64,000 bases of DNA from Nisaea sp. (lineage in GTDB: Bacteria > Pseudomonadota > Alphaproteobacteria > Thalassobaculales > Thalassobaculaceae), in NCBI RefSeq assembly GCF_034670185.1, contig NZ_JAXMNY010000006.1, positions 62,001 to 126,000 of the forward strand, read 5' to 3'. Of the stretch, positions 35,002 to 42,916 are shown in pieces. How positions within the stretch are numbered: position 1 is the first letter of the stretch; each line of letters opens with the position of its first letter. The notes beneath the pieces are model-generated. The model was not told the DNA's origin. It made no database searches and saw nothing but the letters and a program-made list of their open reading frames with translations. Made by a program: the position numbers and the translations under genes.

Positions 35002-35354
35002 ATGCCCCTTCGACTCGTCTTCGCCCTTGCGGCGTTGTTTCTGGTGCTTTATCTGCCTGGCCTCACCGCCTCACCGCCTCACCGCCTCACCGCCTCACCG
35101 CCTCACCGCCTCACCGCTATCTTGACGCGGCCAGCGACAGCATCGTGCTTGTTGAAGCCAGGCACCGTGACGCGTTCCTAGAGGAGGCGGAGACCCGCGG
35201 TCTTCGGACGGAAGAGGGTGATACAGTCAGCGGTCTGAACTATTCCCGGGGTGATCCGGTGGCTGTTACGCTCTACCGGCTGCAAGCCGTTAGGCGCCTG
35301 CGACAAATCAGCGTCCCGCCCTTGGCGGTTGATCCGGGCGCCCCCACACCTTAA
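35002..35354 (+). pseudogene. collapsed ArnT-like (GT39) lipid glycosyltransferase remnant
   Basis: The ATG at 35002 opens a hydrophobic helix MPLRLVFALAALFLVLYLPGL, as at the start of ArnT/GT39 integral-membrane transferases. Right where those proteins continue LPP-DRDE, the sequence enters seven CCTCACCG repeats. After the repeats a different frame encodes SDSIVLVEARHRDAFLEEA and SGLNYSRGDPVAVTLYRL, which resembles the soluble C-terminal tail of the same family. The roughly 400-450 central residues with the catalytic loops and other membrane helices are absent. The head is in frame 1 and the tail in frame 3, so no single protein is made now. The surviving GT2 and LABN partners follow directly. 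Confidence 0.6.
35061..35116 (+). repeat. octanucleotide tandem repeat (CCTCACCG) x7
   Basis: Seven perfect head-to-tail copies of an 8-bp unit inside the ArnT-like remnant. Because 8 is not a multiple of 3, each gain or loss shifts the downstream frame. The array has no stop in any frame and encodes the same octapeptide cycle (PHRLTASP) in all three. Six or nine copies would join the head and tail frames. Confidence 0.95.
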
Positions 35355-35390
35355 AGAACCGCAGAGGCAGGCGTTTTCGAAAGGGCCGAC

Positions 35391-36167
35391 GTGCCGCATT
35401 CAAATGTTTCCAGTCCCGAGGCAGCCGCCACTGCGCGGCCTTTGCTGTCCGTGATCGTCCCGGTCCTGAACGAGGCCGAGAATATCGCGCCGCTGGTCGG
35501 CGAGATCGAGGCGGCGCTGACCGGCGTCTGTACCTTCGAAATCATCTATATCGACGATTGCAGCACCGATGAGACACCGGACGTCCTGCGGCGCCTGAAG
35601 GCGGATCGCCCGCACCTTCGGGTGATCCGGCATGACCGGACCTGTGGGCAGAGCGCGGGGCTCCGTAACGGTGTGTCCGTCGCCCGGGGCGAACTCATCG
35701 CCACGCTGGACGGCGACGGGCAGAACGATCCCGCCGATATTCCGAAGCTGCTGGAGAAATACCGGCAGACCGCGACGGCGGAGCAACCGGTCATGATCAC
35801 CGGTCACCGGGTCAACCGCCAGGACACCACTTCAAAGCGGGTGGCGTCGAAATATGCCAACAAGCTCCGGCGGGCCCTGTTGAAGGACGACAATCCGGAC
35901 ACCGGCTGCTCCCTGAAGCTCTATGCGCGCGGTACTTTCCTGCGCTTTCCCTATTTCGATCATATGCACCGTTTCCTGCCGGCTCTGGCGAAGCGCGAGA
36001 ATTGCGCGGTGCATGTAGTTCCGGTAAACCACCGCCACCGTCAGCACGGTCAGTCCAAATACTCGAATTTTGGCCGTGCATTGGTTGGCATTCCCGACCT
36101 GCTGGGTGTGGCCTGGTTGCTGCGCCGGAGTCCGGGCGGTCTTAAAGCGAAAGAAATCGATCAGTGA
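35391..36167 (+). CDS. glycosyltransferase family 2 (ArnC/DPM1-like)
   Basis: 258 residues from a GTG at 35391; no other in-frame start fits better. The GT-A fold opens LSVIVPVLNEAENIAPLVGEIEAAL, then IIYIDDCSTDETPDVL (about 55-70) and the DxD motif TLDGDGQNDPADIPKLLEK (about 105-123). The acceptor region is SKYSNFGRALVGIPDLLG. There are no strong C-terminal membrane helices, so it is a soluble or peripheral polyprenyl-phosphate glycosyltransferase. Such enzymes charge undecaprenyl phosphate with a sugar that an ArnT-like partner then transfers; that partner is the broken gene just upstream. The stop overlaps the LABN start (GTGA). Confidence 0.85.
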   Translation: MPHSNVSSPEAAATARPLLSVIVPVLNEAENIAPLVGEIEAALTGVCTFEIIYIDDCSTDETPDVLRRLKADRPHLRVIRHDRTCGQSAGLRNGVSVARGELIATLDGDGQNDPADIPKLLEKYRQTATAEQPVMITGHRVNRQDTTSKRVASKYANKLRRALLKDDNPDTGCSLKLYARGTFLRFPYFDHMHRFLPALAKRENCAVHVVPVNHRHRQHGQSKYSNFGRALVGIPDLLGVAWLLRRSPGGLKAKEIDQ

Positions 36168-36493
36168 ACCTGGATGCCTTCTTCGACCTCTCTCCTGAAG
36201 AGATGGTCATGCTCACATTCGGATTTGTCGCCCAGGCGTTGTTCGCGGCGCGCTTCCTGGTGCAGTGGGTTTCCAGCGAGATCGGGCGCAAGAGCGTGAT
36301 TCCCGTCGCCTTCTGGTACTTCAGCTGCGCCGGCGGTATCATGATGCTGATCTATGCGATCTGGCGTATGGACCCGGTTTTCATCCTCGGTCAGTCGACT
36401 GGCCTCATCGTCTATATCCGCAACCTTTTCCTGATCCATCGTGAAAAGCGGATGGATATGATGGCTGCGAAAGACGCGGGCGGAGACGACTGA
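36164..36493 (+). CDS. lipid-A-disaccharide synthase N-terminal domain (LABN) protein
   Basis: 109 residues from a GTG that overlaps the GT2 stop by 4 bases. Three membrane helices (about 13-33, 42-62, 70-90) carry the LABN signature FGFVAQALFAARFLVQWVSSE, VIPVAFWYFSCAGGIMMLIYAIWRMDPVFILGQ and IYIRNLFLI. These small inner-membrane proteins accompany ArnC/ArnT-type systems and may act as a flippase-like or membrane-anchoring partner. The order ArnT-like, GT2, LABN is a known bacterial arrangement; only the first member is damaged here. Confidence 0.87.
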   Translation: MNLDAFFDLSPEEMVMLTFGFVAQALFAARFLVQWVSSEIGRKSVIPVAFWYFSCAGGIMMLIYAIWRMDPVFILGQSTGLIVYIRNLFLIHREKRMDMMAAKDAGGDD

Positions 36494-36606
36494 ACCGGGC
36501 CGGCTTCGGATCGCTGCGGGAACTTTTCTTCCTGCTTGTCATTCTTTTGCAATGAAATAGGGGGACACCTTCCCTCTTTTCTGAAGTCCAGCCCGTTCGA
36601 GGTCCC

Positions 36607-37785
36607 ATGTCTGTTTCCCTGGTTAATGCCCGTGTTCTGCTTGAGGGCGGTTCGGTAGAGAAAACCGAGATCCTTATCGAAGACGGTGTGATCCAGGCGA
36701 TCGGTTCCGGCGCCGTCACCGGACATGCCTTCGATCTGGATGACCGGCTGGTGCTGCCGGGGATCATCGATCTGCACGGAGACGGGTTCGAGCGCAGCCT
36801 GATGCCGCGCACCGGCACGGGGTTTCCTATCGATATCGCTTTGATGGATGCGGACCGCTCGATCCTTTCCTCGGGCATCACAACGGCTTTTCTGGCCCAG
36901 GGAGTGAGCTGGGAAGGCGGCCTCCGCGGTTCGGCAACGGCGGAAAAGATCCTGTCCGCGATCGAACGGGGCCGGAAGCGCTTCGGTGCCGACCTGCAGT
37001 TCCATCTCCGGTTCGAGACCTTCGCCATTGAGGAGCAGGAAGCCGCGATGCGCTGGCTCGAAGACGGTCGCGTTTCGATGCTGGTGTTCAACGACCACCT
37101 GCCGCAGTTCGAGCAATCCCTGCGCGAGACACCCGACAGGATGCAGCGCTGGGCTCACCAGCTCGGCATGACCTTTGATGATTTCCGGGCCGAAGTCCGT
37201 GCCCGTCGTGCCCGTCAGGACGAGGCGGAGGAGACGGTGCGCCGGATCGCCGAACTCGCTCGCCAGGTTGGGGTGCCGACAGGCTCACACGATGACGATA
37301 CGCCGGAGCTGCGTCAGCATTACAATGCGCTGGGTGCCCGGATTGCCGAGTTCCCGGTCAATCTGGAAACGGCGAAAGCGGCCCGGGCGTTGGGGAACCC
37401 CGTCGGCATGGGCGCGCCGAACGCCCTGCGCGGCGGCAGCGCCTCTGGCAATGTTTCCGCCCTCTCTGTGATCGAGGAGGGGCTCTGCGATTACCTGATC
37501 TCCGATTATTACTATCCGGCCCAGTTCCATGCGGCATTCAAGCTTGCCGCTGACGGAGTGCTGCCCCTGGGCAGCGCTTGGGCGCTGGTGTCTGCCGGTC
37601 CGGCAAAGGTCGGCGGCCTCGATGATCGCGGTGTGATTGCAGTCGGTAAACGCGCGGACATAATCGTGGTCGATGACAGTGACAAGGCTTTGCCGAAGGT
37701 GGATTTTGCCGTGGTGAACGGCGCGCTGTCATACGCGTCCGAGCCTTACCGGGTTGCCGCGTTGCCGGAACTGTTCCCGGTTTGA
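36607..37785 (+). CDS. phnM: alpha-D-ribose 1-methylphosphonate 5-triphosphate diphosphatase (PhnM)
   Basis: 392 residues of the amidohydrolase superfamily. PhnM landmarks are LPGIIDLHGDGFERSLMPR (metal His, about 49-67), GVSWEGGLRG, FETFAIEEQE, FNDHLPQF, and VGVPTGSHDDDTPE (metal His and Asp, about 220-233), followed by AARALGNPVGMGAPNALRGGS. PhnM removes pyrophosphate from the ribose intermediate of the carbon-phosphorus lyase pathway. No phnGHIJKL or transporter genes lie in the window, so this copy is an orphan or the rest is elsewhere. A possible operon with the downstream membrane-protein gene is suggested by the 39 bp gap. Confidence 0.85.
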   Translation: MSVSLVNARVLLEGGSVEKTEILIEDGVIQAIGSGAVTGHAFDLDDRLVLPGIIDLHGDGFERSLMPRTGTGFPIDIALMDADRSILSSGITTAFLAQGVSWEGGLRGSATAEKILSAIERGRKRFGADLQFHLRFETFAIEEQEAAMRWLEDGRVSMLVFNDHLPQFEQSLRETPDRMQRWAHQLGMTFDDFRAEVRARRARQDEAEETVRRIAELARQVGVPTGSHDDDTPELRQHYNALGARIAEFPVNLETAKAARALGNPVGMGAPNALRGGSASGNVSALSVIEEGLCDYLISDYYYPAQFHAAFKLAADGVLPLGSAWALVSAGPAKVGGLDDRGVIAVGKRADIIVVDDSDKALPKVDFAVVNGALSYASEPYRVAALPELFPV

Positions 37786-37824
37786 CGCTTTTCCAGAACA
37801 CGGTTGGGGTGCAAGACTGACGCT

Positions 37825-38556
37825 ATGGATGCTGCGCCCTCGTTCCTGCTTACCTTGCATATCGCCACCGGGGCGGTCTCTCTCGCCACTGCTGCGGTTG
37901 CCATTGCGGCGCCGAAAGGTCGGCGTCTGCACCGGCTTGCCGGGAAGCTTTATGTCCTGTCGATGGTTGTGGTGTTCGCGACTGCGGTGTCGCTTAGCCT
38001 CGCTACCAACGATTTGTTCCTGATGACGGTGGCGATCTTCAGTTTCTACATGGTGCTGAGCGGTTATCGGGCGCTTTACCTGAAGCAACCGGCTCGATCA
38101 TTCGACTCACGCTACCGGGTTGGGGCACTGGACAAGGGCGCGGCGCAGTTCACCATGATCGCCTGCTCGGCGATGGCGACCTATGGCGGGGTGTACTGGT
38201 ACACTGAACCCTTGGCGCCGGTACTCGTGGTCCTCGGCAGCGTCGGCAGCCTGATGGCGTTTTTCGATCTGAAGCGGTTCCGTTCTCCGCCGAAAGATCC
38301 CCGCGCCTGGTTCTTCACCCACATGACCCGGATGCTTGGCGGCACAATCGCTTCGGTCACGGCATTTCTCGTCAATACCGGCGATATGCTGCCGCCGCTC
38401 GCGCGCTGGCTTGCGCCGACGATCATCGGCACCGCCGCGATCATCCTCTGGGTGGCATATTACAAACGGAAATTTTCTGGCGGGGCCGAGCCTGAGACAG
38501 TCGCCGAGGTCAGGTTGCGCGAGATGCCGGAAGAGGATGAGGACGACGGGATCTAG
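37825..38556 (+). CDS. DUF2306-like multi-pass membrane protein
   Basis: 243 residues from the ATG at 37825; an upstream TTG at 37804 is less likely. About six to seven hydrophobic helices are seen, beginning LLTLHIATGAVSLATAAVAIA, then RLHRLAGKLYVLSMVVVFATAVSLSL. The His near residue 11 and the RxHRxxGxxY motif (about 32-41) are typical of DUF2306/COG5395 proteins, which may bind haem. A further THMTRMLGGTIASVTAFLV block carries another His. The C-terminus is acidic (EEDEDDGI). The function is unknown. It converges on the EVE-domain gene. Confidence 0.7.
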   Translation: MDAAPSFLLTLHIATGAVSLATAAVAIAAPKGRRLHRLAGKLYVLSMVVVFATAVSLSLATNDLFLMTVAIFSFYMVLSGYRALYLKQPARSFDSRYRVGALDKGAAQFTMIACSAMATYGGVYWYTEPLAPVLVVLGSVGSLMAFFDLKRFRSPPKDPRAWFFTHMTRMLGGTIASVTAFLVNTGDMLPPLARWLAPTIIGTAAIILWVAYYKRKFSGGAEPETVAEVRLREMPEEDEDDGI

Positions 38557-38562
38557 CCGCGC

Positions 38563-38982
38563 TCAGAGCGGCGTTTCCGCCATCTCCATGATGATCTTCC
38601 ACTGTGCTTCGCTGACCGGTACGACGGAAAGACGGGACTGACGCACCAGTGCCAGATCTTCGAGCCGGGGCTCCGCCTTGACGTCAGCCAAGGTCACCGG
38701 CTTCACAACCGGTTTCACCGCCTCGACCGTGACCATGCCGAACCGGCCCTTCGCGTCGGTCGGGTCTGGATGGTACTCCTCGATCACCTTCACGATGCCG
38801 ACGATCTGCTTCTCGTTGACCGAGTGGTAGAAGAAGCCGAGATCGCCGACTTTCATGGCCTTCATGTTGTTCGAGGCCTGATAGTTCCGGACCCCGTCCC
38901 AGCCTTCGCCTTCCACGCCTTTCTTCACCTGATCGTCCCAGGACCAGGTATTCGGCTCGGATTTGAACAACCAGTAGGCCAT
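38563..38982 (-). CDS. EVE domain-containing protein
   Basis: 139 residues from the ATG at 38982, the normal size of single-domain EVE (PUA-like) proteins. The signature MAYWLFKSEPNTWSWDD (1-17), GWDGVRNYQASNNMKAMKVGDLGFFYHS (28-55) and QSRLSVVPVSEAQWKII near the C-terminus are all present. EVE domains bind modified bases in nucleic acid. This short housekeeping type is common in proteobacteria, often beside tsaD or gpsA as here. It lies 14 bp downstream of gpsA and is the last gene of the tsaD-gpsA-EVE operon. Confidence 0.92.
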   Translation of the reverse strand: MAYWLFKSEPNTWSWDDQVKKGVEGEGWDGVRNYQASNNMKAMKVGDLGFFYHSVNEKQIVGIVKVIEEYHPDPTDAKGRFGMVTVEAVKPVVKPVTLADVKAEPRLEDLALVRQSRLSVVPVSEAQWKIIMEMAETPL

Positions 38983-38996
38983 GGACGGTGTCTCCT

Positions 38997-40019
38997 TCAC
39001 TCGGATGGTTTGGGCGCCGATGCGCCCGGCGTTTCCCAGCCGGTCGGCCGGGACAGAAGTTCCCGTACTACCGTGCCGAGATCGATGCCGCGGTTCAAGA
39101 CCGCATCGACACCTTCGGCGATCGGCATCTCGACGGAATGGGCGCGCGCCCGGCGGACCAGCGCGGCGGCGGTATGGACGCCTTCCACAACGGACTGGCT
39201 GGAGCCGAGAATATCCTCCAGCCGTTCACCCTTGCCAAGCCTGTGGCCGAGCGAGAAATTGCGGGAGCTGGTGCTGGAACAGCTCAGCATCACATCGCCG
39301 AGGCCGGACAGCCCCATCAGGGTTTCGGTCCTGCCGCCAAGGGCGACCGCGAACCGGGTGGCTTCCGCCAACCCGCGCGTGATCAGGGCGGCACGGGCAT
39401 TTTCCCCCATGCCCATGCCACTGACGATACCGGCGGCGATGGCCAGCACGTTCTTCACCGCGCCGCCAACCTCGGTGCCGGCTACGTCGGTGGAGGCATA
39501 GAGCCGGAAGGTTTCGGTGCTGAGCGCTTCCACGAGTTTCAGGGCCAGATCGCGGTTTGCAGCCGCCAGGGTGACGGCGGTCGGCTTTCCGGCGGCGGTC
39601 TCGCTCGCGAAACTTGGGCCGGAGAGCATGGCGGCCGGATTGTCGGGAAGGATTTCCTGCAGCACGGCGCTCATGGTTTTGTCGGTGGAAAGCTCGATCC
39701 CCTTGGCGGCGGAGATCAGCGGGATACCGGCCGGAATGTCGAATGCGGCAAGGGCGCCACGCATATGCTGTGCGGGGATTACCAACACCAGGGCACCGGC
39801 GCCGGAGATGGCTTCAGCCGGGTCGCTCGTCACCTTGATGTCGGATGGCAGGGCGATGCCCGGCAGATACTTGGCGTTTTCGCGCGTCCGGGACATGGCC
39901 TCGGCGTGATCCTGCCTGCGTGCCCAGAGAGTGGTTTGCCGCCCCGCACGCTGTGCGGCGAGGGCCAGTGCCGTGCCCCAGGCACCGGCGCCGAGCACAC
40001 AGATCTTGTCGATACTCAT
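38997..40019 (-). CDS. gpsA: NAD(P)H-dependent glycerol-3-phosphate dehydrogenase
   Basis: 340 residues. The Rossmann motif VLGAGAWGTALALAAQRAG (about 8-26) and NAKYLPGIALP (about 48-58) are typical. SGPSFASETAAGKPTAVTLA and the catalytic Lys region GGAVKNVLAIAAGIVSGMGMGENARAALITRGL (about 188-220) identify GpsA. The enzyme makes sn-glycerol 3-phosphate for phospholipid synthesis in the cytoplasm. Its start overlaps the tsaD stop by 4 bases (ATGA), so translation is probably coupled. Confidence 0.96.
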   Translation of the reverse strand: MSIDKICVLGAGAWGTALALAAQRAGRQTTLWARRQDHAEAMSRTRENAKYLPGIALPSDIKVTSDPAEAISGAGALVLVIPAQHMRGALAAFDIPAGIPLISAAKGIELSTDKTMSAVLQEILPDNPAAMLSGPSFASETAAGKPTAVTLAAANRDLALKLVEALSTETFRLYASTDVAGTEVGGAVKNVLAIAAGIVSGMGMGENARAALITRGLAEATRFAVALGGRTETLMGLSGLGDVMLSCSSTSSRNFSLGHRLGKGERLEDILGSSQSVVEGVHTAAALVRRARAHSVEMPIAEGVDAVLNRGIDLGTVVRELLSRPTGWETPGASAPKPSE

Positions 40020-41104
40020 GCTTTCACCCCCGCGCCGATGGCTTTGGGGGCATCGGGGTCGAGCGGCCAGCGCGGGCGCGGCGCGAAGCTGAGTGGATCG
40101 CTTTCCCCGGCCTGCAGGCGTTCGACACCAGCCCAGGCGACCATGGCGGCATTGTCGGTGCAGAGCGCGATGGGCGGGGCGGTGAAGCTCATGCCGGAGG
40201 CTGTCGCCAGCTCCGACAGCGCGGCCCGAATTCGTTGGTTTGCCGCGACGCCGCCCGCAACGACGAGGGCATGGCCGGTGCCATGTTCTTCGCTGAAGGT
40301 ACGGATGGCATTGCGGCAGCGGTTCACCAGACTGCCCGCAACGGCTTCCTGGAACGCGGCGGCGATATCGGCAATATCCTGTTCCGTCGGCGTGGCGATG
40401 GCTTCGACTTTCTGCCGCACGGCGGTCTTCAGGCCGGAAAAGGAGAAATCGCAGCCCGGCTTGCCGACCATCGGGCGCGGCAAATCAAAGCGGTCCGGAT
40501 GGCCGGTCTTGGCTGCTTTCTCAAGCGCCGGGCCACCGGGGTAGCCCATGCCGAGCAGCTTCGCGGTCTTGTCGAAAGCCTCGCCCACGGCATCGTCGAT
40601 GGTCGTGCCGAGGCGGCGGTATCGGCCGAGGCCTTCGACCGCGATGAGTTGGCAATGACCGCCGGAGACCAGCAGCAGCAGATAGGGAAAGGCGACCTTG
40701 TCCGTCAGTCGCGCGGTCAGCGCATGCGCTTCCAGATGGTTCACCGCGAGATAGGGGATGCCGCGCGCCATGGCGATGGCCTTGGCGGTCATGGTGCCGA
40801 CTAGCACGCCGCCGATCAGGCCGGGTCCGCCTGTTGCCGCAACCGCGTCGAGTTCGTCGAAACCGAGACCGGCTTCTTCCAGTGCGCGGGCGATGACAGG
40901 CTGCAGGTGGTCGAGATGGGCGCGGGCGGCGATCTCCGGTACGACGCCGCCGAACGGCGCATGATCTTCGATCTGACTGAAGACGACATTGGCGTGCACA
41001 GTCCCCGCACCATCGACAATCGCCGCGGCGGTCTCGTCACAACTGGTCTCTATCCCGAGAACGATCGGGGTTTCAGACAGGGCTGTTTGCTCTTCCAATG
41101 CCAT
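40016..41104 (-). CDS. tsaD: tRNA N6-threonylcarbamoyladenosine transferase
   Basis: 362 residues from the ATG at 41104. ASKHA-fold motifs are VLGIETSCDETAAAIVD (about 14-30), the metal-binding ARAHLDHLQPVI with two His, TGGPGLIGGVLVGTMTAKA, and VSGGHCQLIAVEGLGRYRRLGTTIDDAVGEAFDK (about 145-180), plus VVAGGVAANQRIR. It transfers the threonylcarbamoyl group to A37 of ANN-reading tRNAs, working with TsaB and TsaE, which are not in the window. Only 25 bp separate its start from the divergent hemC start, so the promoters must overlap coding sequence. Confidence 0.96.
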   Translation of the reverse strand: MALEEQTALSETPIVLGIETSCDETAAAIVDGAGTVHANVVFSQIEDHAPFGGVVPEIAARAHLDHLQPVIARALEEAGLGFDELDAVAATGGPGLIGGVLVGTMTAKAIAMARGIPYLAVNHLEAHALTARLTDKVAFPYLLLLVSGGHCQLIAVEGLGRYRRLGTTIDDAVGEAFDKTAKLLGMGYPGGPALEKAAKTGHPDRFDLPRPMVGKPGCDFSFSGLKTAVRQKVEAIATPTEQDIADIAAAFQEAVAGSLVNRCRNAIRTFSEEHGTGHALVVAGGVAANQRIRAALSELATASGMSFTAPPIALCTDNAAMVAWAGVERLQAGESDPLSFAPRPRWPLDPDAPKAIGAGVKA

Positions 41105-41129
41105 GCGCTCCGGTCTACACAGTCGGCCC

Positions 41130-42086
41130 ATGGAACACCAGTCGAAAGCAGCCCCCCTGATCCGTCTTGGCACCCGTGGCTCCAACCTGGCTCTGGCGCA
41201 GGCCTACGAGACCAAGCGTCGCCTTGGCGAAGCCCACGCGGCTCTGGCGCCGGATGACGCCGTCGAGATCGTGGTCATCAAGACCACCGGGGACAAGGTG
41301 CAGGACCGCGCGCTGGCCGAGATCGGCGGCAAGGGTCTGTTCATGAAAGAGATCGAAGCGGCCCTGATCGAGCGCCGTATCGATATCGCCGTGCATTCCC
41401 TGAAGGATGTGGAAACCTTCCTGACGGACGGCACCGAGCTGGCAGCGATTCTCCCTCGCGAGGATCCGCGCGACGCATTGATCTCCCGCGTGGCCACCAG
41501 TATCGAGGATCTGCCCAAAGGCGCGGTCATTGGCACAGCATCTGTGCGCCGGGCGGCGCAGCTCCTGAACAAGCGGCCCGACTTCAAGATCATCCTCTAT
41601 CGCGGAAACCTGCAGACCCGCCTGCGCAAGCTCGACGAAGGCGTTTGCGACGCCACCATGCTGGCGATCGCGGGGCTCAGCCGCCTCGGCCTGGCGGACA
41701 AGGCGACCCGCGTGCTGGAGCCGGAGGAATTGCTCCCGGCAGTGTCGCAGGGCGCCATCGGCGTCCAGTGCCGCTCCAGCAAGGAAAATGGTGACAACCG
41801 TATCCTGGACTGGGTGCGCGGCATCAATGACCGGGACAGCGACATCCGGGTGACCGCGGAACGGGCCATGCTGGCGCGGCTCGACGGTTCTTGCCGGACG
41901 CCGATTGCCGGGCTCGCGGAATTGCTGCCGGGCGGAAAGCTGCGGTTGCGCGGCCAGCTCGCGGTGCTCGACGGTAGTGCGCTGTTCTCGGCCGAGGAAG
42001 TTGGCAGCGTGGACGATCCTGCCGCGCTTGGTCTGGCTGTTGGCGAGGCGCTGATTGCGCAGGCCGGGCCGGACTACAAGGTCTAG
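41130..42086 (+). CDS. hemC: hydroxymethylbilane synthase
   Basis: 318 residues from the ATG at 41130. Key blocks are IRLGTRGSNLALAQAY (about 11-26), TTGDKVQDRALAEIGGKGLFMKEIE, HSLKDVETFLTDGTELAAILPREDPRDALIS, GTASVRRAAQL, and LDGSCRTPIAGLAEL, whose Cys binds the dipyrromethane cofactor. It polymerises four porphobilinogens into hydroxymethylbilane. The hemD start overlaps its stop by one base (TAGTG). hemC, hemD, mic60 and hemY form a run of same-strand genes typical of alphaproteobacteria. Confidence 0.97.
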   Translation: MEHQSKAAPLIRLGTRGSNLALAQAYETKRRLGEAHAALAPDDAVEIVVIKTTGDKVQDRALAEIGGKGLFMKEIEAALIERRIDIAVHSLKDVETFLTDGTELAAILPREDPRDALISRVATSIEDLPKGAVIGTASVRRAAQLLNKRPDFKIILYRGNLQTRLRKLDEGVCDATMLAIAGLSRLGLADKATRVLEPEELLPAVSQGAIGVQCRSSKENGDNRILDWVRGINDRDSDIRVTAERAMLARLDGSCRTPIAGLAELLPGGKLRLRGQLAVLDGSALFSAEEVGSVDDPAALGLAVGEALIAQAGPDYKV

Positions 42087-42814
42087 TGGCGGTGCGCGTC
42101 CTCATTACCAGGGCGATCGAGGACGGTTTGGCGTTGCAGGCGGAGCTCCTGGGCCACGAAATTTCCTCGGTCCTCGCCCCGATGCTCTCCATCGAATTCT
42201 TTAATCCGGTCGAGGAACCTGATGAGCCGGTGCAGGCCTATCTGGTTACCAGCCGGAACGGAGCCGAAGCGCTGGCGCGGTATACGGAGAGCCGGGACAA
42301 ACCGGTTCTGGCGGTGGGCGCGGCGACGGCGGAGCGACTGGCGCATCTCGGGTTCGAGACAGTTGAAAGCGCGGATGGCGATGCTGCCGATCTCGCGGAG
42401 CTGGCCCGAGGCCGGCTTGATCCCGCCGCCGGACCGTTGCTTTTCCTGAGCGCCGAAATTGTTGCCGGAGATATCGAGGGCGCACTGTCTGCGGACGGTT
42501 TCGACCTGCGGCGAATCATTGCCTATCGAGGCGTTCCCGAGCGGATTCTGGCCCGCGATGTCGAGGCTCAAATGCGCGCCGGGGAAATTCAGGGCGTGCT
42601 GTTTTTCTCGCCCCGGGCAGGGCGCACCTTTATCTCTCTTGTCGAACAGGCCGGGCTCGCGTCATTCTGTGACGAGATGACGGCATATTGCCTCAGCGAC
42701 GCTGTTGCGGATGCCGTCTCTACGATGCCATGGGCGGCCGTCCGCATCGCGGCAAAGCCGAACAAAGGGGATTTACTCGCCCTGCTTGCGGCCCCATGTC
42801 ACAAAGATGCCTAA
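42086..42814 (+). CDS. hemD: uroporphyrinogen-III synthase
   Basis: 242 residues from a GTG overlapping the hemC stop. Sequence conservation in HemD is low, but the pattern fits: VLITRAIEDGLALQAELLGHE (N-terminal), YLVTSRNGAEAL, AVGAATAERLAHLGFETVESADGDAADLAEL, and GVLFFSPRAGRTFISLVEQAGL, then YCLSDAVADAV. It cyclises hydroxymethylbilane with inversion of ring D. The position directly after hemC and before mic60 confirms the call. Confidence 0.93.
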   Translation: MAVRVLITRAIEDGLALQAELLGHEISSVLAPMLSIEFFNPVEEPDEPVQAYLVTSRNGAEALARYTESRDKPVLAVGAATAERLAHLGFETVESADGDAADLAELARGRLDPAAGPLLFLSAEIVAGDIEGALSADGFDLRRIIAYRGVPERILARDVEAQMRAGEIQGVLFFSPRAGRTFISLVEQAGLASFCDEMTAYCLSDAVADAVSTMPWAAVRIAAKPNKGDLLALLAAPCHKDA

Positions 42815-42916
42815 AAAAATAATAGCTGAATCTTCGGCGCCTTGGTGCTTCGATGGTGACTGGGCTGAAATGTGAAGCGGTGCACTGCGCGCCGCTGAGT
42901 TTGGAAGATCCGACGT

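Noticed and set aside
35061..35116. CCTCACCG array considered as a CRISPR or origin iteron
   Set aside because: Units are contiguous with no spacers, only 8 bp, and lie in a gene remnant; no replication gene is near.
38988..40544. 518-codon plus-strand frame across gpsA and tsaD
   Set aside because: Overlaps two certain minus-strand housekeeping genes and shows no motif.
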